Source: Acidimicrobiia bacterium
GTDB taxonomy: Bacteria; Actinomycetota; Acidimicrobiia; Spongiisociales; UBA5794
Direction: 5' to 3'
NCBI GenBank assembly: GCA_030599515.1
Contig: JAUVNV010000139.1
Coordinates: forward strand, 1-6,702
DNA length: 6,702 nucleotides
Shown here: positions 1 through 6,610 of the stretch, piece after piece
How positions within the stretch are numbered: position 1 is the stretch's first letter
Layout of the letters: each line of letters starts with the position of its first letter
Position numbers and translations under genes: made by a program
The notes under the pieces: model-generated
Told to the model about the DNA's origin: nothing
The model's input: only the letters and a program-made list of their open reading frames with translations
Database searches by the model: none

Positions 1-19
1 GCCCCCAATCAACGGGGGC
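1..19. terminator. GC-rich hairpin at window edge, possible terminator
   Basis: A perfect 6-bp stem (GCCCCC, 1-6, with GGGGGC, 14-19) encloses the 7-base loop AATCAAC. On the plus strand only two T residues follow, which is weak for an intrinsic terminator. On the minus strand any U-tract would lie outside the window. It could end an upstream plus-strand gene, or end the minus-strand operon after it has passed antisense through the tRNA gene. The direction cannot be decided from what is visible. Confidence 0.4.
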
Positions 20-56
20 TTCGTCGCGTCGTGGCAGAATCACAACAACTGAATAT

Positions 57-138
57 GCGGGCGTGGCGGAATTGGCAGACGCGCCAGGTTTAGGACCTGG
101 TGGGGAGACCCGTGGAGGTTCGAGTCCTCTCGCCCGCA
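57..138 (+). tRNA. tRNA-Leu (anticodon UAG)
   Basis: This is a complete class II tRNA. The 7-bp acceptor stem pairs GCGGGCG (57-63) with CGCCCGC (131-137), with discriminator A at 138. The anticodon stem CCAGG/CCTGG (84-88, 96-100) encloses the loop TTTAGGA, which puts the anticodon TAG at 91-93. A long variable arm (101-113, containing GGG and CCC) is typical of leucine tRNAs. The T arm (114-130) has the loop TTCGAGT. The 3' CCA is not encoded, since ACT follows the stem. It reads CUA and probably other CUN codons. It converges with the minus-strand operon, whose last stop codon is only 26 bases away. I see no convincing promoter in the 37 bases between the edge hairpin and the tRNA. Confidence 0.97.
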
Positions 139-164
139 CTCGACGATCGGAGGAAGCCGTCCGA

Positions 165-974
165 TCAGCCGCGGTCGACCGGCATGATGAGGCAGTTCGG
201 ACCGCCGGTTCCCTTCGCGTACTCAGACAGATCGAGGTCGTGGACGATGTACCGGGTTCCGGCGAGTCGTTTGATGACTCCCCGGTTCGACCGATTGACG
301 ATCAACTCGTTGTCGCCGAGGTTGATGACGTTCGCCGTGCTCGTCGGTCCGTACGGGATCGCGATCGTCTCGAAGCCGTCGAACCTGTCCTCCTCGATGA
401 AGTCGGCACAGAACAGAAGGGTCTCGGCGCCGATCGTGAGCAGCACTTTGTCGAGATGGAGGATCGAGTCCGGCAACGGGATCACACGAACGTCGTACCC
501 CATCGGAGTGAGGACACCGGTCAGCTGATCTATACCCGATCGGTTCGTGCGGATCGACTCCCCAACGAAAGCAACGCTGCCGGCAAGCACGACATCGCCG
601 CCCTCGACCGTCCCCGGTGCCTCGATCTCCCCGATCATCGGCTCGCCCAACGCCTCGAGTCCGTCGGCCATCCATCGATCCTCCCCCTCGCGGGTCGGCA
701 GTCCGAGACGCAACCGGACGAACCCCTCCGGTGTGGAGAGGGCGGTGTCACGGGTGAACACAGAGTTCGGGTGTCCGGAGAGCTCGGGCAGATCGATGAC
801 CTCGGCACCGAACGCCGCCATCGTGGCCTTCATGAGATCGTGCTGATCCACTGCGAGTCGACCATCCGGTCGCTGTCCGAAGTTGTGCGCCACAAGGTCG
901 GTGATACCGACAAACGCCTCCCCCGGTGAAGAAACGACCACACGCCTGAGACGATCTCCTTCGCTCCGCAGCAT
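165..974 (-). CDS. Dimethylarginine dimethylaminohydrolase (DDAH)-like guanidino hydrolase
   Basis: This 269-residue protein belongs to the guanidine-modifying (amidinotransferase/arginine deiminase) superfamily, in the DDAH group. DDAHs hydrolyse Nω-methylated arginines to citrulline and a methylamine in the cytosol. The visible active site is complete: the substrate-binding Asp in SVFTRDTAL (D76), EGGD (E124, D127), an RTN motif (142-144) as in bacterial DDAH, the catalytic His in HLD (H173) and the nucleophile in GGPNCL (C261). The length is close to bacterial DDAHs (about 255-270). The HLD motif keeps a second Asp (D175), which in arginine deiminases also binds the guanidinium, so the true substrate is open. 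The gene starts one base after the rdgB stop and has a purine-rich Shine-Dalgarno (GAGGGG at 982-987, 7 bases from the ATG). It is the last gene of the train. Confidence 0.85.
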   Translation of the reverse strand: MLRSEGDRLRRVVVSSPGEAFVGITDLVAHNFGQRPDGRLAVDQHDLMKATMAAFGAEVIDLPELSGHPNSVFTRDTALSTPEGFVRLRLGLPTREGEDRWMADGLEALGEPMIGEIEAPGTVEGGDVVLAGSVAFVGESIRTNRSGIDQLTGVLTPMGYDVRVIPLPDSILHLDKVLLTIGAETLLFCADFIEEDRFDGFETIAIPYGPTSTANVINLGDNELIVNRSNRGVIKRLAGTRYIVHDLDLSEYAKGTGGPNCLIMPVDRG

Positions 975-975
975 C

Positions 976-1593
976 TCAGATCCCCTCTCTGAGATCCGCC
1001 CGATCCTCCGAATCCTTGAGAGCGACGGCCAGGGCCCGGAGCGCTCTCGCCCGGTGCGATATCTCGTTCTTCTCAGCGTCGGTCATCTCGGCATAGGTCC
1101 GATTCCCCACAACGAACACCGGGTCGTAGCCGAAACCGCGGTCACCCCGTCGCTCGGTGGTGATCGCCCCTTCCAACACGCCGTCGACGATCAAAGGCTT
1201 GGATCCCGGCACCACGAATGCGATCGCCGTTCGGAATCGCGCCGTGCGATCCTCGACACCATCCATGTCGGCGAGCAACCGGTCGACATTCGCCTCGTAG
1301 GACGCCTCCGGGCCGGCGAACCGGGCGCTGTGCACCCCCGGCACCCCGTCGAGGGCGTCGACCTCGAGGCCGGTGTCGTCTGCGAGCGCCGGGAGACCCG
1401 TGGCCTCTGAGGCGGCGACGGCCTTAAGCACGGCGTTGCCTTCGAGTGTGTCTTCCGTCTCGTCGACATCCGGCCAGTCGAGTCCCCGAACGATCTCCCA
1501 GGGATGCTCCATCGCGGCGAGGACCGCTTCGACCTCACGGATCTTGTCGGGGTTCTTCGACGCGACGACGACCCTGTGCGGGACGGCGGTCAC
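976..1593 (-). CDS. rdgB: Non-canonical purine NTP pyrophosphatase, RdgB/HAM1 family
   Basis: This 205-residue cytosolic enzyme hydrolyses ITP, dITP and XTP to the monophosphate plus pyrophosphate, keeping deaminated purines out of DNA and RNA. The family signatures appear in order: the nucleotide-binding SKNPDK near 12-17, ADDTGLEVDALDG at 71-83 with the catalytic Asp pair, PGVHSARFAG at 85-94, RFRTAIAF at 119-126, GFGYDPVF at 153-160, and the base-recognition motif ISHRARAL at 178-185. The length is normal for the family (about 195-205). The start is a GTG that overlaps the rph TGA by four bases (GTGA), with no clear Shine-Dalgarno, so initiation probably depends on coupling to rph. The rph-rdgB pairing is common in bacteria. 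Confidence 0.96.
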   Translation of the reverse strand: MTAVPHRVVVASKNPDKIREVEAVLAAMEHPWEIVRGLDWPDVDETEDTLEGNAVLKAVAASEATGLPALADDTGLEVDALDGVPGVHSARFAGPEASYEANVDRLLADMDGVEDRTARFRTAIAFVVPGSKPLIVDGVLEGAITTERRGDRGFGYDPVFVVGNRTYAEMTDAEKNEISHRARALRALAVALKDSEDRADLREGI

Positions 1594-2291
1594 GACCGTG
1601 CGCTTCGTTGCTCGTCCACGAGTTCGCCGATCCCCTTGGCCGCAAGGTCGAGCATCCGGTCGAGCTGATCCCGATCGAACGGATCGCCCTCCGCCGTGCC
1701 CTGCACCTCGATGATCTTCCCCGAGCCGGTCATCACGATGTTGGCGTCGACGTCTGCGGACACGTCCTCCGTGTACTGGAGATCGAGCAGGGCTTCATCC
1801 CCGACGATCCCGACGGAGATCGCGGCAACATGGTCGGTCAGCGGCGAGGCCTCCATCTTCCCTTCGGCGATCCTCACATCGAACGCGTCCGCAAGAGCGA
1901 TCCACGCCCCGGTGATGGAAGCCGTTCTCGTTCCGCCGTCGGCCTGGAGCACGTCGCAGTCGACACGAACCGTCACCGGTCCGAGCGCCTTCATGTCGAC
2001 GACGGCGCGCAGCGACCGACCGATGAGCCGCTGGATCTCCTTGGTGCGGCCGCCCTCGATCGCACTCCGGCGCACTCGCTGTGGACTGGAGCCGGGGAGC
2101 ATGGCGTACTCCGCCGTCACCCATCCTTTGCCGCTATCCCGCATCCACCGTGGAACGTCCTCTTCGAATGCTGCGGTGCACAGCACCTGCGTCTTCCCCA
2201 TCTCGATGAGGACCGAACCCGGCGTCATCTCGGTGAACCCGCGCCGGATCCGGACGGGCCTCAACGCGTCGACCGCTCGATCTTCTCTCAT
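1590..2291 (-). CDS. rph: Ribonuclease PH
   Basis: This 233-residue protein is a phosphate-dependent 3'-to-5' exoribonuclease that trims tRNA precursor 3' ends; the family works as a hexameric ring. Visible signatures are RPVRI (11-15), the arginine-rich helix GGRTKEIQRLIGRSLR (80-95), the phosphate site GGTRTAS (119-125), and the catalytic acidic region DLQYTED followed by D180 and D182. The usual length is about 235-240 residues, so it is complete. The start is an ATG overlapping the upstream MBL stop (ATGA), preceded by GGGGAG at 2297-2302 with a 5-base spacer. Its stop overlaps the rdgB start. The residues expected for activity are all present. Confidence 0.97.
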   Translation of the reverse strand: MREDRAVDALRPVRIRRGFTEMTPGSVLIEMGKTQVLCTAAFEEDVPRWMRDSGKGWVTAEYAMLPGSSPQRVRRSAIEGGRTKEIQRLIGRSLRAVVDMKALGPVTVRVDCDVLQADGGTRTASITGAWIALADAFDVRIAEGKMEASPLTDHVAAISVGIVGDEALLDLQYTEDVSADVDANIVMTGSGKIIEVQGTAEGDPFDRDQLDRMLDLAAKGIGELVDEQRSARS

Positions 2292-3052
2292 AGTTTCTCC
2301 CCGATCGTGATCCTGGTTCCCGGCATGGCAAGCACCAGGTCGCCGTCGAACCCGTCGGCCGCTTCTTCAAGCGCTCGGTCGGGATTGAGCCCGGAGGCGA
2401 GGTGCGTGACGACCAGCGTCCGGACCCCTGCCTCAGCTGCGAGCCGGCCGGCCTCGAAGGCGGTCAAATGGTACGGGTAGCTGCGCTCGTCCCGTTCACC
2501 GGAGATGGTTGCCTCGCAGAGCAGGACATCAGCGCCGCGAGCGAGCTCGAGAAGATCCGATCCCGGCCCGGTGTCCCCGGAGTAGACGATGGCCCCGTCC
2601 GGCGTATCGAACCGGGTGATGAGCGCCGGAACCGGGTGAACCGCTTCACCGAACCGAATCGACACGTCGTCGATCTTCACCGTCGAGCCGGCGTCGACCT
2701 CGACGAGATCGAGCACCGTGTGGAAGACGTGCTCCTCCCCCGCCCGTGCGAACGCCGAAAGATGGTCGGCTGCACCGGGCGGCACGAGCACGGGGACTGG
2801 GATCGTTCCCGATGGGCCGAATCCGAGGTAGCCGTAGAGGCCGAACAGATCGGTGCAGTGATCGACGTGGGTGTGGCTGATCACGACCCCGTCGAGCGTC
2901 CCGGGATCGATGTGCTTCGCGAGTTCCATGAACGTGCCCGTGCCGGCGTCCATCCAGAACGACATCCCGTCGGTCTCGAGCAGGTACCCGGATGCCGGGT
3001 TGGTGCGGGTAGGTGTTCCGCCCGATGATCCGAGGACGGTGAGGCTCGTCAT
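2288..3052 (-). CDS. Metallo-beta-lactamase-fold hydrolase, RNase Z/phosphodiesterase-like
   Basis: This 254-residue protein has the complete dinuclear metal site of the MBL superfamily: SHTHVDH (H60, H62, D64, H65), a further His in AVHP (H139), the bridging Asp in YSGDTGP (D160) and a late His in VTHLASG (H217). The N-terminal start LTVLGSSGGTPT is typical of the RNase Z/ElaC-like and cyclic-nucleotide phosphodiesterase branch. By position it corresponds to M. tuberculosis Rv1339, directly upstream of rphA and reported as an atypical cAMP phosphodiesterase. By that analogy it may hydrolyse cAMP or another phosphodiester, but nothing in the sequence fixes the substrate. It lacks the long exosite arm of true tRNase Z, as far as I can see. 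Both ends overlap neighbouring genes by four bases. Confidence 0.9.
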   Translation of the reverse strand: MTSLTVLGSSGGTPTRTNPASGYLLETDGMSFWMDAGTGTFMELAKHIDPGTLDGVVISHTHVDHCTDLFGLYGYLGFGPSGTIPVPVLVPPGAADHLSAFARAGEEHVFHTVLDLVEVDAGSTVKIDDVSIRFGEAVHPVPALITRFDTPDGAIVYSGDTGPGSDLLELARGADVLLCEATISGERDERSYPYHLTAFEAGRLAAEAGVRTLVVTHLASGLNPDRALEEAADGFDGDLVLAMPGTRITIGEKL

Positions 3053-3651
3053 CGCCGCTCGATCTCAACGGGGGATGCCTCGCCGTCTGCGTAGCGATAG
3101 GCACGCATGGAGATACGGCCGTCCTCGACGCCGATGATGAGGTTCACCCACGCGGGATCGCCACCACCTGCGAGGTCGGCTGCCGACGGGATGGGAGCAG
3201 CCGTCGGATGTGAGTGGAACAGTCCGAGGATCTCCCACGCATGGGCAGCGGCATCCCGCCACGCAGCGAAGTGTTCCTCCGGATCGAGTGTGAATCGGTC
3301 GGTGCCCGGGTCGGCGTTGACGAGCAAGTAGGCCTTCTCCACGACATCGTTGACACCGGCGATGAGTCCGCACGCCTCGTTCGGCGCCCATGCCCGGGCG
3401 TGGTCCACCATTGCGTGCAACGCTCCGTCGGGAATCGCGATGACCTCGATGCCGACGGATTCGCGGGCACTCGTCAGATCCCCGGATGCCACGACGACCC
3501 GAACCCCGTATTTCGAGTAGAACCCCGGATTCAATCCACCTTCGTCGTCCGCGATCACGATCGCCTCGATGCCATCGGAGACGAGGCGGGCCCTGACGAT
3601 CTCGGCGTCAGATCGGGTCGGGTAGACGGCGACGGTGACAAGGTCACTCAT
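3049..3651 (-). CDS. DUF2007-JAMM (Mov34/MPN) metalloprotease fusion
   Basis: This 200-residue protein has two parts. Residues about 4-66 resemble DUF2007, a small domain named as putatively signal-transducing: TVAVYPTRSDAEIVRARL, then a segment ending in YGVRVVVASGD. Residues about 75-190 form a JAMM/Mov34 zinc protease domain. The catalytic Glu is in NEACGLIAG (E92), and the zinc motif H-x-H-x7-S-x2-D is exact (H146, H148, S156, D159). Bacterial JAMM proteins such as M. tuberculosis Mec (Rv1334) remove a C-terminal residue from the ubiquitin-like sulfur carrier CysO. Neither cysO nor cysM lies nearby, so the substrate is unknown. The ATG overlaps the arginine deiminase stop and has no Shine-Dalgarno (a C-rich run precedes it), which suggests translation by coupling. 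The JAMM call is firm; the DUF2007 call is from sequence pattern. Confidence 0.88.
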   Translation of the reverse strand: MSDLVTVAVYPTRSDAEIVRARLVSDGIEAIVIADDEGGLNPGFYSKYGVRVVVASGDLTSARESVGIEVIAIPDGALHAMVDHARAWAPNEACGLIAGVNDVVEKAYLLVNADPGTDRFTLDPEEHFAAWRDAAAHAWEILGLFHSHPTAAPIPSAADLAGGGDPAWVNLIIGVEDGRISMRAYRYADGEASPVEIERR

Positions 3652-4874
3652 GAAGGGGGATCTCTGAGAATGGGCTGGGTCATGCAGCGGCTGCCACCCC
3701 GGCCTCGGCCGAGTTCGGAAGCATCGAGTTCGAGGACCTCGATGCCGTGGTCCCGCAGACGCCGGTTCGTCTCCTGGTTGCGCCGGTAGGCGATGACCAC
3801 GCCGGGGGCGACGGCGAATGTGTTGTTGCCGTCATCCCACTGCTCTCGGAGCCTCCCGATCGCGTCGCCGCCGGTCGGGATGAACTCGAGATCGTCACGA
3901 TCGAGAGCAGCACGGAGCGCCGATGCCAGGTCGCTGCAGGTTTCGATCTCGAGCGGACGGATCACACCCGGTCGAATGACGTGCACGTCGACGCCGTCGA
4001 GAACGCCGGGAAACACGTTGAACTTGTTCTCGTCGACCATGGTGAAAACAGTGTCGAGATGCATGACCGCTCGCTCTTTGCGGAGATGCACGACGATGAC
4101 ACGCTCGACCGAAGAACGTTCGAAGAGGTTCGTAGCCAGGATCTCGACGGCTGCCGGAGCGGTCCGTTCTCCCAGGCCGATCATCACCGTCGTCTCCGAG
4201 AGCACGAGCACGTCGCCGCCCTCGATACTTGCCGGGAATCGCTCGTCGGGTCCGTCGCCGAACCACACGGGCGCTTCGAGTTCCGCGAAACGCGGGTGGT
4301 GATCGTAGACGGCACGCACAAGTGTCGACTCGGCCTGTCGCGCGGGCGTGGCGAGGACGCTTCGAACAAGACCGTTGCCGATCCATGCGGTGTTGTCCCT
4401 CATGAACAGCAGGTTCGGCAGCGGGCGTAACACGTAGTGGAAGCGGTCGGCGACGAGGTCGGCGAAGAGGTGGTCGACGCCCCACTCCTCGAGCTCGGAT
4501 TCGAGGAGTCCACCGATCAGGATGTCGCGGACTTGTTCCACAGGTCGCTCTCGCAGCGCCACTCGCATCGTATCCGCGACCCGAGGTCCGACCCGCGCCG
4601 GGTTGAACACCGAGTCGATGAGCGAGTCGCTCACGAACTCGTCCTCGAGCACATCGCAGAGCAGTTCTTCGAAGAGGAGAACCTCAGATCCACGGGATCG
4701 CAGCATCTCCGCGAAGACGTCGTGCTCTTCCTGTGCCCGTTCGAGCCACAGGAGATCGTCGAAGAGCAGCGCCTCCTTGTTCTCGGGCGTGATGCGAGCG
4801 ATCTCGATCCCCGGTCGGTGCACCATGACGGTGCGGAGCTGTCCGATCTCCGATCCGATGAACGGCGTGGTCAT
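3648..4874 (-). CDS. arcA: Arginine deiminase
   Basis: This 408-residue cytosolic enzyme is expected to convert L-arginine to citrulline and ammonia, and its length matches the family (about 400-418). Catalytic and binding residues are all present: D160 in PNLLFMRDN, E218 in EGGD, R237 in GLGERT, H272 and D274 in MHLDTVFTMVD, REQWDDGNN (344-352), and the nucleophile C397 in GRGRGGSRCMTQPI. The usual FTRDP is FMRDN here. The start was set at the ATG at 4874, which overlaps the upstream stop (ATGA) and has GAGGAGG seven bases upstream; an in-frame extension to 4970 adds only an Arg-rich antisense-like stretch. No arcB, arcC or arcD is in the window, so this is not a visible arginine-fermentation operon. 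It is coupled to the TIGR03083 gene before it and the JAMM gene after it. Confidence 0.94.
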   Translation of the reverse strand: MTTPFIGSEIGQLRTVMVHRPGIEIARITPENKEALLFDDLLWLERAQEEHDVFAEMLRSRGSEVLLFEELLCDVLEDEFVSDSLIDSVFNPARVGPRVADTMRVALRERPVEQVRDILIGGLLESELEEWGVDHLFADLVADRFHYVLRPLPNLLFMRDNTAWIGNGLVRSVLATPARQAESTLVRAVYDHHPRFAELEAPVWFGDGPDERFPASIEGGDVLVLSETTVMIGLGERTAPAAVEILATNLFERSSVERVIVVHLRKERAVMHLDTVFTMVDENKFNVFPGVLDGVDVHVIRPGVIRPLEIETCSDLASALRAALDRDDLEFIPTGGDAIGRLREQWDDGNNTFAVAPGVVIAYRRNQETNRRLRDHGIEVLELDASELGRGRGGSRCMTQPILRDPPS

Positions 4875-5641
4875 TGCGTGGCCTCCTCGGCGACGGTGCG
4901 CACGGCTTCCGCGATGGCGCGGTCCCCTTCCACGGTGAGATCGTCGAGACTCCCTCTCCCCCACAGCCATCGATCCATCTCCCCCGCCGTGCCGGAGATG
5001 GTGGCATGCGACGAAGTCTCACCGTCAACAAGTTCGAGCGCCGGAAGATCCGTGTAGGTGTTGCCGGTGAGCGGTGAGGTGCCGGAGAACCGGCCCAGCC
5101 GTACGGACCAGAACCGCCCCGGCACCTCGATCCGGACACTTCGCTCTTCGAGGGCGATGCTGCCCCAGGTCGGAGCATCCGACATCATCACGGTGAGGAT
5201 CTCGTCGACGCCGTCGGCCGCCAGCGCCTCGTCGATGATCGAGGGGAGGTCGTGGGCCTGCTCGGCGTCGATCCGGTGGACCAGCGACTCCTGGGCGAGC
5301 CGGCGGTACCAGAATCCGACCGTCTGGTCGGCGTCGAACCATGTCCAAACCGATTCCGCCGGATCGTGGGCCGACAGCACATCCAGGAGACGAGCGGCGG
5401 ACTCATCGAACCACTCGACAACGGGATCGCCGGGAACGCCGTGTCGGTGGTCTTGTGGTTCGGTCCAGCCTTCGTCGACGATCGTTGCCTTCTCGGCATA
5501 GACATCGCCGACGTGTTCGATCAATGTGCGAACGGTCCATCCTTCACAACACGGAACGTCGGCATCCAATCCGCGATCCGCCACTTCAGAGAGTCGGGCG
5601 GCGTCAGCTCGGATGTGCTCGAGGTAGGTCGTCCATTCCAT
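4871..5641 (-). CDS. Maleylpyruvate isomerase/mycothiol-dependent (TIGR03083, DinB-like) family protein
   Basis: This 256-residue protein has the two-part layout of the mycothiol-dependent maleylpyruvate isomerase family. An N-terminal DinB-like four-helix domain carries CEGWTVRTLIEHVGD (32-46) and ESLVHRIDAE (118-127). The C-terminal domain (about 150-250) ends in WLWGRG followed by VEGDRAI. The metal ligands of the family fit H43, E118 and H122 (spacing ExxxH). Members use mycothiol or related thiols in isomerisation or transfer reactions, but most paralogues have no known substrate. I prefer the ATG at 5641, which has TAGGG eight bases upstream; a GTG two codons earlier (5647) is possible. 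Its stop overlaps the arcA start by four bases. Confidence 0.85.
   Translation of the reverse strand: MEWTTYLEHIRADAARLSEVADRGLDADVPCCEGWTVRTLIEHVGDVYAEKATIVDEGWTEPQDHRHGVPGDPVVEWFDESAARLLDVLSAHDPAESVWTWFDADQTVGFWYRRLAQESLVHRIDAEQAHDLPSIIDEALAADGVDEILTVMMSDAPTWGSIALEERSVRIEVPGRFWSVRLGRFSGTSPLTGNTYTDLPALELVDGETSSHATISGTAGEMDRWLWGRGSLDDLTVEGDRAIAEAVRTVAEEATQ
4882..4888 (-). promoter_or_regulatory. Strong Shine-Dalgarno setting the arcA start
   Basis: GAGGAGG on the minus strand lies seven bases before the ATG at 4874, inside the end of the TIGR03083 gene. With the ATGA overlap it fixes the arginine deiminase start and rules out the 32-codon extension to 4970. Confidence 0.85.
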
Positions 5642-5651
5642 GACCACGACC

Positions 5652-6608
5652 CTACAGAACCTTCAGATACTCGATGGTCGCGTGATCTCGTTCGAACCCG
5701 ATCCGGGCGTTGACTGCGAGCATCGGCGCGTTCGACTGGGCGTTGTCGGTGCGGATCGAGGTGAACCCTCTTCGCTTCGCCCAGATAGCCGCCGTCACCT
5801 TCAGCGCGGTTGCGATCCCGCGACCCCGGTAGTCCGATCTCACGCCGGTCATCTCCTGGGCAACCGCCGTCGGATCGTCATCGACGAGTTGTGGCTCGGT
5901 GAGACCAACCAGTTGATCTCCGTCCATTGCGACGAGGAATCCGTCGGCGACGAGTCGGCGACCCAGGATCAAGGCTTCGAAGTCGTCGAACGGCATTTCC
6001 ATGAGTGGGAACTGTGTTGGCACGTCCGCCTCGATATCCGCATAGAGACGGTGGAGTTCCCGCTTCCAGTCGGGACGCTCCTCGGAAAGCACCGCAAGGG
6101 ATATGATCCGCATCCCTGATGCGGTAGCCCGATCGATCGTGTCCTGCCAGGTCGTGACATCGAAACAACCGAGATCGAGCGTGGATTGCCACTCCCGGTC
6201 GTTCTCACGGAACCCTGCTCGCTCGAGGATGCGCATCGCTCGCGGTCTCGTCTCATCAGTCCAGCCGATGACTCTCTCGGCCCCGTGTTCGGCCGCTGTG
6301 GTTTCCGCGCGCTCGAGCAGATCACGGCCATGGCCCCTTCGCTGGTACTCCGGATGGACCATGACATGGACGATCATCATCGTTCGCTCGAGCCACGGGG
6401 ATTCACCGACGTACCCGGACCCAACGACAACGTCGTCGTGGTGGACCAGCCATCGACTGGACAGGCGGCCCGCCCGCTGCTGATTGTCGTTCCAGTCGCG
6501 CAGGTCGGCGACCGAGATGAAGTCGTCCGGTCGGATCGCTCGGGCGATGGCAACGACCTCGTCGAGGTCGAAGTCGTTGTAGAACGCGAGCCGGAACTCG
6601 GCTGTCAT
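5652..6608 (-). CDS. Tandem GNAT-domain N-acetyltransferase
   Basis: This 318-residue protein carries two GCN5-related acetyltransferase domains. The first (about 5-145) has the acetyl-CoA-binding motif A in VMVHPEYQRRGHGRDLLE (82-99) and an AGF turn (131-133). The second (about 165-318) has TGVRSDYRGRGIATALK (254-270), then TDNAQSNAPMLAVNARIGF (287-305). The tandem layout is shared with mycothiol synthase MshD and many uncharacterised actinobacterial acetyltransferases. The substrate cannot be told from sequence, so I give no symbol. The start is the ATG at 6608, three bases after GGAGG (6612-6616), a short spacer. An in-frame TTG at 6674 would add an Arg-rich stretch drawn from the leader hairpins and is unlikely. 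It is the first visible gene of the train, ten bases before the TIGR03083 start. Confidence 0.88.
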   Translation of the reverse strand: MTAEFRLAFYNDFDLDEVVAIARAIRPDDFISVADLRDWNDNQQRAGRLSSRWLVHHDDVVVGSGYVGESPWLERTMMIVHVMVHPEYQRRGHGRDLLERAETTAAEHGAERVIGWTDETRPRAMRILERAGFRENDREWQSTLDLGCFDVTTWQDTIDRATASGMRIISLAVLSEERPDWKRELHRLYADIEADVPTQFPLMEMPFDDFEALILGRRLVADGFLVAMDGDQLVGLTEPQLVDDDPTAVAQEMTGVRSDYRGRGIATALKVTAAIWAKRRGFTSIRTDNAQSNAPMLAVNARIGFERDHATIEYLKVL

Positions 6609-6610
6609 AC

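Noticed and set aside
20..56. Promoter -10 boxes (CAGAAT, GAATAT) before the tRNA
   Set aside because: No -35 element lies at a suitable distance, and GAATAT abuts the mature tRNA end. The evidence is insufficient.
145..166. GATCGG/CCGATC hairpin between the tRNA and the DDAH stop, as a terminator
   Set aside because: It has only six pairs, a 10-base loop and no T-tract on either strand, and it overlaps the DDAH stop codon. Too weak to call.
63..929. Plus-strand open frame of 288 codons
   Set aside because: It begins inside the tRNA gene and runs antisense to the DDAH-like gene. Its Arg- and Asp-rich composition is that of a mirror frame in GC-rich DNA, with no recognisable motif.
1446..2480. 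Plus-strand open frame of 344 codons
   Set aside because: It runs antisense across rdgB, rph and the MBL gene, all of which carry complete family motifs. It shows low-complexity Arg/His/Pro composition and no domain.
4875..4970. N-terminal extension of arginine deiminase to 440 residues
   Set aside because: The extension is Arg-rich and lies within the TIGR03083 gene. The ATG at 4874 has a strong Shine-Dalgarno and an ATGA overlap and gives the usual family length.
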